Below the pieces are notes generated by a model. It was given only the letters and a program-made list of their open reading frames with translations. It was not told the DNA's origin and ran no database searches. From Sporopachydermia quercuum (lineage: Eukaryota; Ascomycota; Sporopachydermiomycetes; Sporopachydermiales; Sporopachydermiaceae): 64,000 nt of DNA. The translations under genes and the position numbers were made by a program. The stretch's first letter is position 1. Each line of letters begins with the position of its first letter. Positions 20,901-31,800 of the stretch are shown piece by piece. The stretch spans positions 496,346 to 560,345 of the forward strand of contig BCGN01000004.1 of assembly GCA_001599295.1 (NCBI GenBank). The letters run 5' to 3'.

Positions 20901-22827
20901 CCATGGGAATAACTGCTAATGGGAATGACAACAGGTTGAACAAGGCCAACGCTGGGAATACAATGTCTGTTGTCAATGGTTTATCCTGAGTTAGAACAAA
21001 CACAGCAAACGTTGAGCAGGACACTAAAAATGGCGCACAGTTCCAAGTGAAGTTGCTGAAAGCTGAGAAAACACCAATTCGTTTCAAATTTTTCAGTTCC
21101 TGATAATTTCTGACATAATCCATCTTTTCTTTATAAGGAGCTTCCCATCCGTAGAGCTTCAGAGACTTGATGTTACTTAGAATTTCAGAAATGAGTCTCG
21201 TACGACTATCTTTATACTTCATTTGAGTCTTTTGTAGATTTCGTTGGGTTCTGGCAATAGCAGCATTAAGAGGAATCATAATCACCATGACAATAACACC
21301 TGCCCACATGGCATTCCCCAGTAAATTATGTAAGGATACCAAGCAAAGAACAATCTGGAAAGGACCTGACCATAGAATTTGGCCGTATTGACATAAATCC
21401 TGTAATCTTTGAGTGTCAACTGACATCAAGTTGACAATATCACCAGATGTCTTCTTTCCTCTATCTTCATTAGAAAGAACTAACGATTTTCTATAGATAA
21501 CACTGGTCAGACCAGCTTTAATGCTCATACCAGTATCAAAAGCCTTTTGGAAGTACTGATGTAAAGATGCTGTTTGAACTACTGACACAACAAACATTCC
21601 TATGGCAATTAAAAATCCTCTGATTAAAGGCTTTGGTTCTTTCTCGTTCTTCAGATCAGAAGTGTATTCCCCTACAAAAGCAATAAGCAATCTAAGCAGC
21701 TGTGGTTGAGTAAACGCAAGAATATCCTGAATAGTTTTGAATATGGCTCCCCATATTAATGGTGAACCATATGATGTGATTAAAGTACGGGCTAAGCTCG
21801 GTTTTCCGTTGCCACGTTGTAGCTGCTTCTGCCAATTAGACGAGAACACTCCAGAAGCTGATTTGGAATCATAACCCTTTGGTAGTTCTGGCAAGTCTTC
21901 GTCAATCAAATATGTTTCATAACCACGTTTCATTAAAGGACTCATCCAGCTGAAAGTGATACGGGAAAATATGTCGGCAAAATCCTTTGGATTCTTCTTT
22001 AGAGCAGCTTCTTGGTAGAAGGATTCCTCCTCATCGTCGTAATCACTGGACAGAGGGTCATAAGCAGAAGGAGTCTTTGGAGCTAGCCATTCAATAACAA
22101 ATACTGACAAAGCGTTTAGAGCTAAGAATATGGTGATAATACAGTACGGAATTACACCTTGATTGTCATTATGAAGAGAATCTCGTAAACACAAGGCAAT
22201 TGTTTTAGCTATTTCAATGAAGAACGAGATCAACCAGAAGAACAACAATGCACCATTAGGAATAAACGAATGGTAATGCTCAATATAATGCAGAGCAAAC
22301 GCTGGAATCAACCCGACGGTGATAATAATAGGACACCAGAAAAACACATCGGTAAAGAAGATTTGCTTATTGGAAACAGCAAATATTATCGCCAGCGCAA
22401 TGTTGAGCAATCCTTGAACAGCAACGAGGGTTAATTTAAGGTAAAAGAACAAAGAGCTTGATGTTGTTAATGGCCTTTTACTCTTGAGTTCGTTATACTG
22501 GTTAATACCAGCAATAAACATTAGAACACCGGTGATGAGTTTCAATCCATCCAGAAAGCAAGGAGTAAAATCCTGCATTGATGAAAAAGGTCCCCAACCG
22601 TCGTGGTCATGACAGAAAAAGCAGTTTGCTACAATAGTGTTGTTGCTCAATGTATTACTCAATGTATCAATTGAAGGTCTGCCGTAAGCCATTGCAGCCG
22701 TGTACAAGAAATTTGGTATCAAATCAGAAACAGAACCTGCGGTAGGAATGAACTCATCGGCAATCATGTCTTGATTCACAAGTGAGTTCTCACTAACCCC
22801 CAGTTGGAAGACTGTCTCTAGTTCCAT
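17956..22827 (-). CDS. YCF1: Ycf1-type vacuolar ABCC glutathione-conjugate/Cd transporter
   Basis: The 1623-residue full-length ABCC (MRP) transporter closely matches S. cerevisiae Ycf1 (1515 aa). It has a five-helix TMD0 (about 60-260), the lasso/L0 segment with FADIFSRITFSWMSPLMKRGYE, then TMD1. NBD1 has Walker A GKVGAGKSA near 726, LSGGQKARL and LLDDPLSAVD. After a regulatory linker come TMD2 and NBD2, with GRTGAGKSS near 1419, LSVGQRQLMCLARA and LVLDEATAAVD. The linker holds an Asn/Gly/Lys repeat and a conserved PKA-type RRAST motif near 1012, equivalent to the regulated Ser908/Thr911 site of Ycf1. The start is the ATG at 22827, since the frame further upstream has no ATG. The N-terminus is about 35 residues longer than in S. 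cerevisiae. Ycf1 moves glutathione conjugates, cadmium and arsenite into the vacuole. It could function as the related Bpt1, but similarity throughout favours Ycf1. Confidence 0.92.
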   Translation of the reverse strand: MELETVFQLGVSENSLVNQDMIADEFIPTAGSVSDLIPNFLYTAAMAYGRPSIDTLSNTLSNNTIVANCFFCHDHDGWGPFSSMQDFTPCFLDGLKLITGVLMFIAGINQYNELKSKRPLTTSSSLFFYLKLTLVAVQGLLNIALAIIFAVSNKQIFFTDVFFWCPIIITVGLIPAFALHYIEHYHSFIPNGALLFFWLISFFIEIAKTIALCLRDSLHNDNQGVIPYCIITIFLALNALSVFVIEWLAPKTPSAYDPLSSDYDDEEESFYQEAALKKNPKDFADIFSRITFSWMSPLMKRGYETYLIDEDLPELPKGYDSKSASGVFSSNWQKQLQRGNGKPSLARTLITSYGSPLIWGAIFKTIQDILAFTQPQLLRLLIAFVGEYTSDLKNEKEPKPLIRGFLIAIGMFVVSVVQTASLHQYFQKAFDTGMSIKAGLTSVIYRKSLVLSNEDRGKKTSGDIVNLMSVDTQRLQDLCQYGQILWSGPFQIVLCLVSLHNLLGNAMWAGVIVMVIMIPLNAAIARTQRNLQKTQMKYKDSRTRLISEILSNIKSLKLYGWEAPYKEKMDYVRNYQELKNLKRIGVFSAFSNFTWNCAPFLVSCSTFAVFVLTQDKPLTTDIVFPALALFNLLSFPLAVIPMVITSVVEASVAINRLSSFLTAGELQPDAVIRLSKANKIGDETVRITDGTFVWSKDADNYKIALENINYKAHKGELNCIIGKVGAGKSAFMQAILGDLYRADGSVTIHGSVAYVAQVPWIMNGTVRENILFGSKYDAQFYQRTLEACALTEDLEILADSDLTEVGEKGISLSGGQKARLSLARAVYARADVYLLDDPLSAVDEHVGRHLIDNVLGPKGLLRHKTRILATNSISVLNQADRITMLSGGKIVEEGSYNKLIVENGATAALVREFGKQKQGSSGNTTEVEDADELDIGNGNGNGNGKGNGKGNGSGKVNGKLSGNDTPNSAPRTGPDSSPLPEEPVDLVETDITLDTESLTDERSLHRIITGNSLRRASTASFAVKTPLSRSAINRKEHAEQGKVKWDVYLEYAKACNPYAVALFLVFIIGSIGVSVLGTIWLKHWSEVNSHAGNNPRVGLYLGVYFALGVGSSLLTLLQTVVLWIFCSISGSKVLHHRMVVSVLRAPMSFFETTPLGRILNRFSNDIYKVDEVLARTFSQFFSNTVKVFFTILVICFSTWEFILVALPLAFLYLHYQKFYLRTSRELKRLDSTTRSPIFAHFQETLNGVHTIRAYRQQNRFNYLNENKVDQNMKAYHPSINANRWLAVRLEFLGSVIIFSAAGLSVTSLAWKPISAGLVGLSLSYALSITQSLNWIVRMTVEVETNIVSVERILEYSAIPSEAPEYVADHPVPKTWPEAGAVEFHNYSARYRPELDLVLRNISFAVKPQEKIGIVGRTGAGKSSLTLALFRIIEATGGFISIDNVNTSLIGLADLRQNLSIIPQDSQVFEGSIRDNLDPVGRYSDDKLWWALELSHLKGHIESLQGGLDAKVTEGGSNLSVGQRQLMCLARALLAESKVLVLDEATAAVDVETDKVLQETIRSEFKDRTILTIAHRLNTIMDSDRILALNKGEIAEFDTPENLLKNKNGLFYSLCEQGGFVSED
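19965..20035 (-). repeat. YCF1: Coding repeat (Asn-Gly)n in the Ycf1 linker
   Basis: Repeated GGNAAY/GGNAAR codons encode an NGNGNGNGKGNGKGNGSG-type tract between NBD1 and the PKA motif. S. cerevisiae Ycf1 lacks it. It adds a flexible segment to the phosphoregulated linker. Confidence 0.85.
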
Positions 22828-24041
22828 AGTGAACAGTAGCAGTGCAAAGTATACCAATCAACGTAGTGAGCAATCAAAGTAGTAATAGCCACTAAATAGA
22901 AAAACAAATGTATTGTGAATAACCTTTCTGATTACCTATCCCAATATAAATAGATTATACCAAAATCGAAGGCCCTAGTGAAATTTCCACTTGGCGTTAA
23001 CTAGTTGGCTATGATAAGCTGACAATTGATCCTTTGCCAATGAAACAATGCATAAATTCAAACCAATTGCTTCAAATTTTCTACTTTCTCTTTATCTGAG
23101 CTTTCCCCCTCTAGTCTTTTAACTCCTATTTTATGATGTACTATTTATGTTTTCTATTCTTCTCCTGCGCCTTTTACACTGATACTTTCTCCTATAATCA
23201 ACAACTACCTATCAACAGGTTTTTTCTGAAGTCCAATAGTGAAATTTACAGAGATATAGTTTCATCGTTCAGTTCTCTTACTTCTCTATCACTATCCTTG
23301 AAGGTACGATCTATTTGCCACAACTGATATTTTCCGTTTTATCATTTACTACAAAAGAAGCAAAGGATGGTACAAAAAATGGAAAATGTATGTCATTGCT
23401 CGGGAATTCCCTAATGGGATTTTGACAGGGGGATTGAGCATGATTATGTAATCTAGAAGAAGAGAAAGTCAAGGGAAGTACTCGAGACATAAGGGGAGGT
23501 TGGGAGATAAAGTTAATATGTGAAACAGCGCAGGCGGTTATTTAGTTATTCAACAGAAGACGATAATGATTTAGAAAGATTNAAGTAGAATCATGTTAAT
23601 AGGCAGATTATATACCGACGAGTCTAATAGTAACACCCTCAGAATCAAATAGCATCTAAGACATGTGTCTGTAATTAGGGGGTGTAGTTGATTATGTTTC
23701 TGAGGGGCATCCTCAAGATTTTAATTTAAGGCAGATACTTTATCATTTCCGGAAGTTTTGCTGGCTTTTCATAGAGCAATCGAATTGGTGAACGAATGAA
23801 AGAATGAAAGAGAAAAAAGATTCTAACTGAGGAACTAAAGAAGAGATATAATAAAATCACAGTAATCGTTTTCTCAGCAATAAAAACATGGGTTTAATCA
23901 CTATACATAGATGCCCTTTGCCCATAGCCTCAATCATTAAGGATTCATCTCTATTCTATTTCCATACATGTCAACCATCAACAGTAACAACCAATTTAGC
24001 CATAGTACTCTATTTTCTAATTATCACATCTTATCTTATTC
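22828..24041. other. YCF1 promoter / TRAPPC11 3' region
   Basis: A 1.2-kb tandem intergenic region. It includes the YCF1 promoter next to 22827 and AT-rich spacer with one N near 23582. I see no RNA gene and no Yap1 palindrome of the TTACTAA type that I would defend. Confidence 0.45.
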
Positions 24042-27000
24042 TCAAACCAAGATATATACGTTATACTTATCAACCAGCTTAACTTGTTTCGATGTTTGTC
24101 TCGTCAAAATAGGTGCCAGGGTCACTTTAAACAAGACATCATTGACAATCAACCGGGGAAGCTTTTTCCATACTTTTCCTTCTCCTTTGTTCATGCTATT
24201 TCTGAGCTGAAACGTGAAACTCACTGGCTGAATAGTAAACGGCATAACTGGCACTATTTGCACTCGTTTTCCTTCGGTTAATGTAAAATCCTGGAACTTC
24301 AGCTCATTTTTCTCATTGCCATTGACCTTGTTTGCATTGTTTAGTTCTTCAATTGATTTCTCAAGGGTCAATGAGAACTTCAAAACGGTCAGCGAGGGAT
24401 TCTCAATATAATAATTCACTGTATAAATGTTCCTATTATCGTTACTATTGATAATGTCTAGTAAAACCCTTGGTTCTGATAGTGAAAGAATGAAGTTTGC
24501 TTCATTAAACGAATAGCTATTATACTCCGTAATAAAACTAGTACTGCTATCATTATTCTTGTTCTTCTCATTATCTTTATGAGACTTTAATCTCCATTTA
24601 AGATCCAACTTGCTTAAAACTTCAACACTTTTATGCATTTTACCATCATTAACCTTTGAATCAAATGTGAATTCTAGCACCCCGGTTTGCTTGCTTCCAA
24701 TAATAACTATTTCTGGCTCCTTAGTTTCAATAGAATCCTTTTCTACTGCCACAGTGGTATCTCCCTTTGTTTTTATATCAAAATCTCCATAGCATTCTAT
24801 CTCACTACTATGATTGCTACGAATCGTACAGAAAAGTCTCCATTTTCTACTGGATTTCGGTAGAAATGGTTCCCTGCCAGTGTTCGTTCTTTCGTTATTG
24901 CTTACTTCAGGTAGGATAATACTTGGCAGACCATCAGGATTCACTTGGGGAGCTAATGAAAATGAGGCATAGAATGGGACTAGAATATCGACTTGATAAG
25001 TCGAAGATTCTGATATTTTAGAGTCCGGATTGTTGTTAATGTTGAAGTTTGCTGTTAGGTTGATGGTAAGAATTGTAGGTGACTTGTTGTTACTGGTGAT
25101 AGTGTTGACACTAGCTGTTGATGCTGTATTATTTGGAGGATTGGAGGTATTTANCAATTCAGGTATATCAACGTATAAATAACAACGATGATTTGTAGAT
25201 TTTGTTATTTGTTTGATGGTGTATGACGTAGGATCGTTGCAATCCTTAGTATCCTTTTCAGTATCATCGTCTTGCCATGAAACAATACCTTTTGTTCCAT
25301 TATCAAAATCTACCTGAACAGAGAAGGATATATTAACATTTTCATCATCCTCGCTCTTGATCATAATTGGAATCTTTGCTGTCGATTTATAAAACACTTC
25401 CTTGGCCATACTAACATCTATAGTCACTTTTGGTCTCCTAGGAGCAACCAGACAAGAAGAAGGGGTCTCAGTTTTCACCACAGTACTTATTACTCTGCTT
25501 TTAGACAAACTACTGTCGTTATCACGACTATTACTACTATCAGCCGTAGAGTACCATAAATAAGTATCATCAAAATCCTTTGGTGTAACAGGGATTGGAA
25601 TACTCAGTTTGAGTTTTGGTGATGATATATTGACGATGACATAATCACATACTGCTGAGCCAATTTTATAAGGCCGAACTGTGAATTGGAGTATTTTTCT
25701 TTCTTTTGATTTGAACGAAAGATTTGTTGAGCCTTTGAATACGTTCCTAATGTTATTGCTATCATCTGATAAGTCAATTGGCTGTATTAGTCGTGAAGGC
25801 TGAGATTTGTCGCTGCCATTGCCGTTACCATTGTCGTTGTCGCAGATATTGGTTATTTGAATAGGATGGATAGCGTCTAGGAAAGCAATTTCAATATTGT
25901 TGATAGCAACTGAACCTCCAGAGGTTTCATTCCCAAATAGGAGGCTGCTCAACTTATCCGCCACATTGCATTTTAGCTCCAATTGGATTGCGACTTCCTC
26001 GTCGTTTCTGATTTCAGATTTTTGGAACAAAAATGCGCCCTCGAATAACCCAATTCGATACTCTTTATCTATTTTTAAATCCAAGTCCGGAAGTATTTCT
26101 CTTAGAGCGCCACCAAGCGCCACAATCGACTCCAATTCAGCCTCACCAACTTCTAAACAGCTCATCTCTAATAAATACATAACAATCAGCCTTCCAAGGC
26201 TCTGTTTCTCCTCATCATTTTCACTATCCTTGATCTGCTCAACAGTGCATTTATAAAGGTTTTTCAATCCTGAAAACAGTAAATATTCCCATTTACTATC
26301 ACGAAGAACTAGCACTGCTTTTTCATAATGGTCAGCTGCTGCTGCGTATTCCTTTATGCTCATAAGCTCAATGCCTATCTGATAGTCTATATAAGCAATG
26401 GTTTTAGAGAATTGCGCAGAGTTACGCTCAAAATAGCTTCTGGCAGTGTTTAAAAGCTCAAAGGTTTTTTGACTGAAAGGGAACTTCTGTTCTTCTTGCA
26501 TAGACAGAGCCAAATAGTTATCTAATAATCCTGAATTGTCAGTATTGCCAGCAAGATCAAGTGATGCTTCTTTCCTTAGTTTGAGACACAGTAACGCCTC
26601 TAGTATGATATAACCAGGCTGCGGCATACAGAACTTCGATACAGTTTCATCAAAAGTATTAGTAATTATTGGTCCATTATTACTAGCAGAGGACTGGCTA
26701 TACGGCATTAAACCAGCTAAATATCCAAACCACGAAAACTGAATATAAAGCCAATTATAATAAGTGCGGGTTGTTAATACAATTCCCTTTTCATGCAATA
26801 GGTTCTCCACGCTTTCAACGTGAATATGGAACTTTCTGTAAGCAACAGTTGAGAACCCTGAATATAAGTATAGTTTCACTATTTTGATAACAATAGCATC
26901 AAGTATAATTCTAGCATTGACCCATACATCAACACCAATAGCATCATTATTAGTCTTGGCACTAGGGACAATTGTATCAAACAGCTCTAGTAAAGATTCA

Positions 27001-28118
27001 TAAGCTATTTCGTAGTTTTTAATGGCTTGGTCAAGATCCTGTCGTAGCTCTGAGAAAACGGCTGTCTTCATATTGTATCTAACATCCCAGCCCATATGGC
27101 TTATAGGTATAACTGGTGTATTAATACTATTAGTAGTGGCAGGCGAAATAATATTGCTATTATTACCATTACTATTACTGCTACTAGTAGTAGTATTACT
27201 AGCACTTGCTGATTTTCCATTATGGAATATACTAAGAGACGTCATACTAGGTGATAATAACTGTCTTGGTAATGAGCCACCTCTGTTTTTTCTCTTCTTC
27301 GCAGCTTTTTCTAATCCAATATAAAACTCTTTGCACCATGGCTCAATACTATCATACATGCTATGTACAGTATTCTGGATATGTGGTATGGAACTATCAG
27401 TGTTGATAAAGAATAAATCAATTTTTGAGGTTATTCCTGAGAGCTGTTTGATGACATTAATCCTATCGAGAATCTCTGGATTGACAATTGTTGATTTGCT
27501 GCTTGTCAATAAAATTATAAGTTTAGTATTGAACTCAGTTAACATTCGTTTCAGTCCCAAGATTTCTTTACCAAGAGCTTCACTGTTTGGAGAGGAATCT
27601 AAATCAAATACCGAAATAAATGCTGCAGGCAGTATATCAGTGTATTTTTCTATCCATAGAGGTGTAAAAATACCATTTGGATATAAAGGAGAAGAAGGGT
27701 TCAATGGCGATAGAGGAGATCTCAAAGAACTACCAGTAGAACCACCGGAACCAGAAGAGACATTCGAAGAAGCAATTGGTAAAAAATGCTCATTGGAAAT
27801 GAATTTTATGTTGAATATCAAGTCATTCCTTTGTAGAGAATCATTTGCCTGCAAATTGGCCGCCGCTGTTGGTTTCAGAAGTTCCTTTACCCATATTCTA
27901 TCTTTGGTGCTTCTGCTGTTCAGATGTTCTTTCAGTTGAGCAGTAAATCCATTGTCAGAAAGAAGATTTGATTTCCTGGGGATCAGAACAACGTCTTCAA
28001 GCAGTGGGTGGCTTGGCTTAGAAGTCCCAGATTTCTGAGTGGTTTCGCTGGTGCCTAAGCCTTGAACCAATACTAATGGTGCAAGCTGCTGAGTGTATTT
28101 CTGAGGGAAGTTCTCCAT
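24042..28118 (-). CDS. TRAPPC11: TRAPPC11-like TRAPP subunit (Foie gras/Gryzun)
   Basis: The 1358-residue protein has its clearest block at about residues 350-470: VFSELRQDLDQAIKNYEIAY, ARIILDAIVIKIVKLYLYSG and a YNWLYIQFSWFGYL segment. This corresponds to the fungal Foie gras domain, where homologues read '(E/D)LRQD...AL+NYE+AY' followed by 'AR.LADI+A.RI+R..L'. The alpha-solenoid part continues to about 620. The C-terminal half (about 880-1350) is beta-rich, Asn/Ser-rich and consistent with the Gryzun region. TRAPPC11 is a TRAPP complex subunit acting in ER-Golgi/Golgi traffic and autophagy. S. cerevisiae has no clear orthologue. Several Asn/Ser low-complexity insertions (about 300-330) are present. 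The start ATG at 28118 has a normal spacing to the divergent PPM2. Confidence 0.78.
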   Translation of the reverse strand: MENFPQKYTQQLAPLVLVQGLGTSETTQKSGTSKPSHPLLEDVVLIPRKSNLLSDNGFTAQLKEHLNSRSTKDRIWVKELLKPTAAANLQANDSLQRNDLIFNIKFISNEHFLPIASSNVSSGSGGSTGSSLRSPLSPLNPSSPLYPNGIFTPLWIEKYTDILPAAFISVFDLDSSPNSEALGKEILGLKRMLTEFNTKLIILLTSSKSTIVNPEILDRINVIKQLSGITSKIDLFFINTDSSIPHIQNTVHSMYDSIEPWCKEFYIGLEKAAKKRKNRGGSLPRQLLSPSMTSLSIFHNGKSASASNTTTSSSNSNGNNSNIISPATTNSINTPVIPISHMGWDVRYNMKTAVFSELRQDLDQAIKNYEIAYESLLELFDTIVPSAKTNNDAIGVDVWVNARIILDAIVIKIVKLYLYSGFSTVAYRKFHIHVESVENLLHEKGIVLTTRTYYNWLYIQFSWFGYLAGLMPYSQSSASNNGPIITNTFDETVSKFCMPQPGYIILEALLCLKLRKEASLDLAGNTDNSGLLDNYLALSMQEEQKFPFSQKTFELLNTARSYFERNSAQFSKTIAYIDYQIGIELMSIKEYAAAADHYEKAVLVLRDSKWEYLLFSGLKNLYKCTVEQIKDSENDEEKQSLGRLIVMYLLEMSCLEVGEAELESIVALGGALREILPDLDLKIDKEYRIGLFEGAFLFQKSEIRNDEEVAIQLELKCNVADKLSSLLFGNETSGGSVAINNIEIAFLDAIHPIQITNICDNDNGNGNGSDKSQPSRLIQPIDLSDDSNNIRNVFKGSTNLSFKSKERKILQFTVRPYKIGSAVCDYVIVNISSPKLKLSIPIPVTPKDFDDTYLWYSTADSSNSRDNDSSLSKSRVISTVVKTETPSSCLVAPRRPKVTIDVSMAKEVFYKSTAKIPIMIKSEDDENVNISFSVQVDFDNGTKGIVSWQDDDTEKDTKDCNDPTSYTIKQITKSTNHRCYLYVDIPELXNTSNPPNNTASTASVNTITSNNKSPTILTINLTANFNINNNPDSKISESSTYQVDILVPFYASFSLAPQVNPDGLPSIILPEVSNNERTNTGREPFLPKSSRKWRLFCTIRSNHSSEIECYGDFDIKTKGDTTVAVEKDSIETKEPEIVIIGSKQTGVLEFTFDSKVNDGKMHKSVEVLSKLDLKWRLKSHKDNEKNKNNDSSTSFITEYNSYSFNEANFILSLSEPRVLLDIINSNDNRNIYTVNYYIENPSLTVLKFSLTLEKSIEELNNANKVNGNEKNELKFQDFTLTEGKRVQIVPVMPFTIQPVSFTFQLRNSMNKGEGKVWKKLPRLIVNDVLFKVTLAPILTRQTSKQVKLVDKYNVYILV

Positions 28119-28852
28119 AATTGAAACGGTATACTGATGAGTGTTCTCTTAAACGCAAACAATTTGACCATCAGTAATTGATGTACAATGAGATAACTGC
28201 TTGTTATGCTAGTGTTTTAATGCTGAAATTTGAATGAGTGTATGTAAATGCTCAAATAGAAATGTCGAAGCACAATAGTATCACTGGCTAACGAGCATGA
28301 GAGAAACGTGATAATGTGCTACCACCAGTGCATTGAGCTATTAGTTTAGGGCGGATTCCAACGTCAGGTTTCCCGTCAGAACTGTCAATAATCTGTTAGA
28401 TCTATGAAATATTACACAGGATACGACTCTTTCATAGCAGTATGGCACCAGTCTTATTGCTGAATAGTAAATCCTTGGCTAATGTGCCTATCAACAATGT
28501 TTACGATTACTCAGTAAGAGGTGAATACGGATATTATAAGAAACGGAAACAATAGTAGCAGCTCCTGAAGCAGTGTTTTCCGATTTTTAGTCTCAAGACC
28601 CTTTTTCATAATGAGATGCGATGTTGTAGAAACTGAAAAATTCTGGCTCAATTTTCAAATGCCGAGAAAGCACAAAGAGAAAAAAAAAAGCATAAAAAAT
28701 GTATAGCCAAGCGCAAATCTGCTTCTTACTTACGAATATTCTACAAATTTATCCTGTTGCTGCTTATACTTGTATTTATTTACAAATGAAGCTTCAGATG
28801 ATGCAGGGTCTGTTTTTGCTGACTCGGTTGACAAGAAAGCTGAGTGTTGGAT
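28119..28852. other. Divergent promoter region TRAPPC11/PPM2
   Basis: About 730 bp lie between two divergent start codons. It has an A-run near 28680-28690 and a T/A-rich stretch before PPM2. Nothing else is defensible. Confidence 0.45.
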
Positions 28853-31800
28853 ATGCGTGAAGGTAATGGAACTATCAGTAGGAGTAGTGAGGTTCTCCAT
28901 GCTATTGAACCAATGATTGATACAGAATATAGAAAAATAGAGAAAGGAGTTTCTCGTTTGGACCTGGATTCTCCTACGAAGGGCGGTTCTATTTCTGGAT
29001 CAAAATCTGCCTCAAAATTGAAAAACAAGCAGAAAAACGAAGCAAAGATCAATCGTATTAAGCAGTATGAAGATGAGCTGATTCAAGGAACAAATGGTTC
29101 ATCTATTGTATCAAAACGATCAGTCGAAAGACTTTACTCTAAGCTTGAGACTACTGAAAATAATACTCATCCAAAGGAATATTTCCGATATTTTGTTAAA
29201 AAGCCTCAACGGAGATCTCCTTGTATCAATCGTGGCTATTGGACTCGTATAATGGCTATTAGACAGAACATTGATTCGGTATTGAATAATATAAACACTG
29301 ATGATAAGGTGTTTATTGTGAATTTAGGATGCGGATAGTAAGTTTCCTTTTTGCTTTTTTTCTTTTTCTTTCTTTTTTTTTTTTGATCGTCACATTGTTT
29401 ATATGTTTCTAATTCACTCATTGCTAACGTTACCTAGTGATCCTTTACCATTTCAGTTCCTCGACAGGTATAGTAAGATCAAAGATCAACTAACGTTTGT
29501 TGACGTTGATTATCCTGCATTGATAAAGGAAAAAGTGAAAATGGTCCTCAACTCGAAGGACCTAAAAGATATTATTAATTATAATGAGAATGCGACTGGG
29601 AATCTCGATTCTAGTATCAATGATACCAAAAACAAAACAGCTTCATCAATTGATGGCTTACTACCTATAAGAACACCTAATTATGTTACGGTTGAATGTG
29701 ATTTACGAAATGGTGAACTATTACAACATATTTTCTGCACATTAGGGTTGAACTCACCTATCAACAGTTCTGCTGACAATACTAGAGCTCCTATATCGAT
29801 ATTTCTTGCCGAAGTATCTCTAGCGTATATGGATCCTCTGTCTGCTAATAAGGTCATTGAATTAGCAGGCAATTTGCCAAAAGCCCATTTTATCTTACTG
29901 GAACAAATCCTACCAGCAGGAAACCATCACCCTTTTGCTAGAGTAATGTTGCAACATTTTAATAAACTAGCAACGCCATTGAAAAGTGTCCAAAGCTATC
30001 CAAGTGTTGATTTGCAGGCCGGGAGGTTTAGAGGTAATGGTTTCAGTAGTGGGCAAGTCAGCGCTAAAGATTTATATGAGTTTTGGACAAATGATATAAG
30101 CGATGAGCTGAAACTATTGGTTGATACTGTTGAAGATTTTGATGAATTAGAAGAATTTATACTGTTTTGTCAGCATTATGTGATAGTTCATGCTGTTAAT
30201 TACACTACGGATAATACAAGTGCTAGTAGAGCAGCCATACAGTCTGTTCATACCAAAGCTTTTGAGAATAACTCATTATCGTCTTTGACTTCTACAGGAG
30301 CAGTGAAGAGCCGTCCTTATATTAATAGAAGATTTCCTGCGGGATGCACTATTGACAATGAAGTTATAGTCAATGGCGGGTTAAGTTCAACAAGAGTTAA
30401 CAGTACAGTCAAAATATCTAATAAAAAATCAACTGAACTCATAATAACAAACCCTGATTTAATTCCGGCTTCAATGATGAGCTCTATGACTAGTTTTTAT
30501 GACCCCAGCAAGGACAATAATACTAGTAGCAAAAACTCCAAGATCCATAATTCCTGTTTATTGACAGGAGGTCGTTCATCTCCCTCAAAAGCTTTCAACT
30601 CTTGCTATAAACTATCATCAGCTGTTGATAATCCTAATGAATATACATGGGAATCATGCTGTATTTTACCTTATCCTCGGCATAGACATTCATCGTTTAC
30701 TGTTGATGATACTACAGTAGTATTGTTTGGTGGATTGAATGTTTTGAGCGATAACCCTTCCAATAACAACGAATCTCCTTTTATTGGGTACAATTCCGTT
30801 GACGATAAATGGACTGAATATAAAATAATCTGTGAAGATCCTTTGAATCCTGATCATATTCTTCAAAGCAGGTTTTCCAGTTCTGTTGTTTGGAATAACG
30901 ATACCAAAACTGGTATTATAATAGGTGGAATCCCTAATACTGCTACCTGTACTACAAGAGTATCTAACGACATTATACGATTCACCATTAATCCTCAAGA
31001 ACAACCAAATACTATCATCATCAAACAAATACTACCAGGAAATGTTCTTTTAAACAGATATGGAGCTCAAGCTTGTTTCATCAATGCTGATGAAATATTA
31101 CTTTCTGGTGGTGTATCTGAAAGCATTTTATATGATCAACAGAACACCTTCACTGTATTGAACATCCAAACTAATAGTATTAAACAGGTTCCTATCGGCG
31201 ACTCTCTTTGGCAAGAAATGCCATTGTTGATTGGTTCTTGTTTATTCAAGACAAATATTGAATCTACGTTTATGTGGGTAGCTGGTGGAGCAATATGCTT
31301 CTCATTTGGTAGCAAATGGAATGATATGTTAGTACTGAACATAGGCGCTAACAAGACAGAGAACGCAGCTGGAAAAGAAGAGAGAAAAGTAAGCAAAGGG
31401 GCTAGTTCTGATGTTGATGATTATATCAATTCATCAATTGCATATCTACAAAAGAAACCAACGTTTAGGCTCCCAATTGACAGCTCAGCAACAACAGCTT
31501 TGGCATCATTAGAATCTTCAAAACCTATTGAAATTCCTATCACCAGCTTAACGGAATCAGTTTGGATCAAAGCTCTGAAAGAAAACAAACCTGTCGTGTT
31601 CAAAAACGTGAATTTAGGACCATGTCTTGCTTGGTCAATCGATACATTGAAGACAAGGATTTCATCGACCAAGCTTTTCTCTGTTCATAAGGCAAAGAAA
31701 TCAATTACGAATATGAATTTCCATGCAAAAAACTTCAGTTATGAGAAAATGACATTCAGCTCGTTTATTGATCATATAACAGATAATATTTCTAATGATA

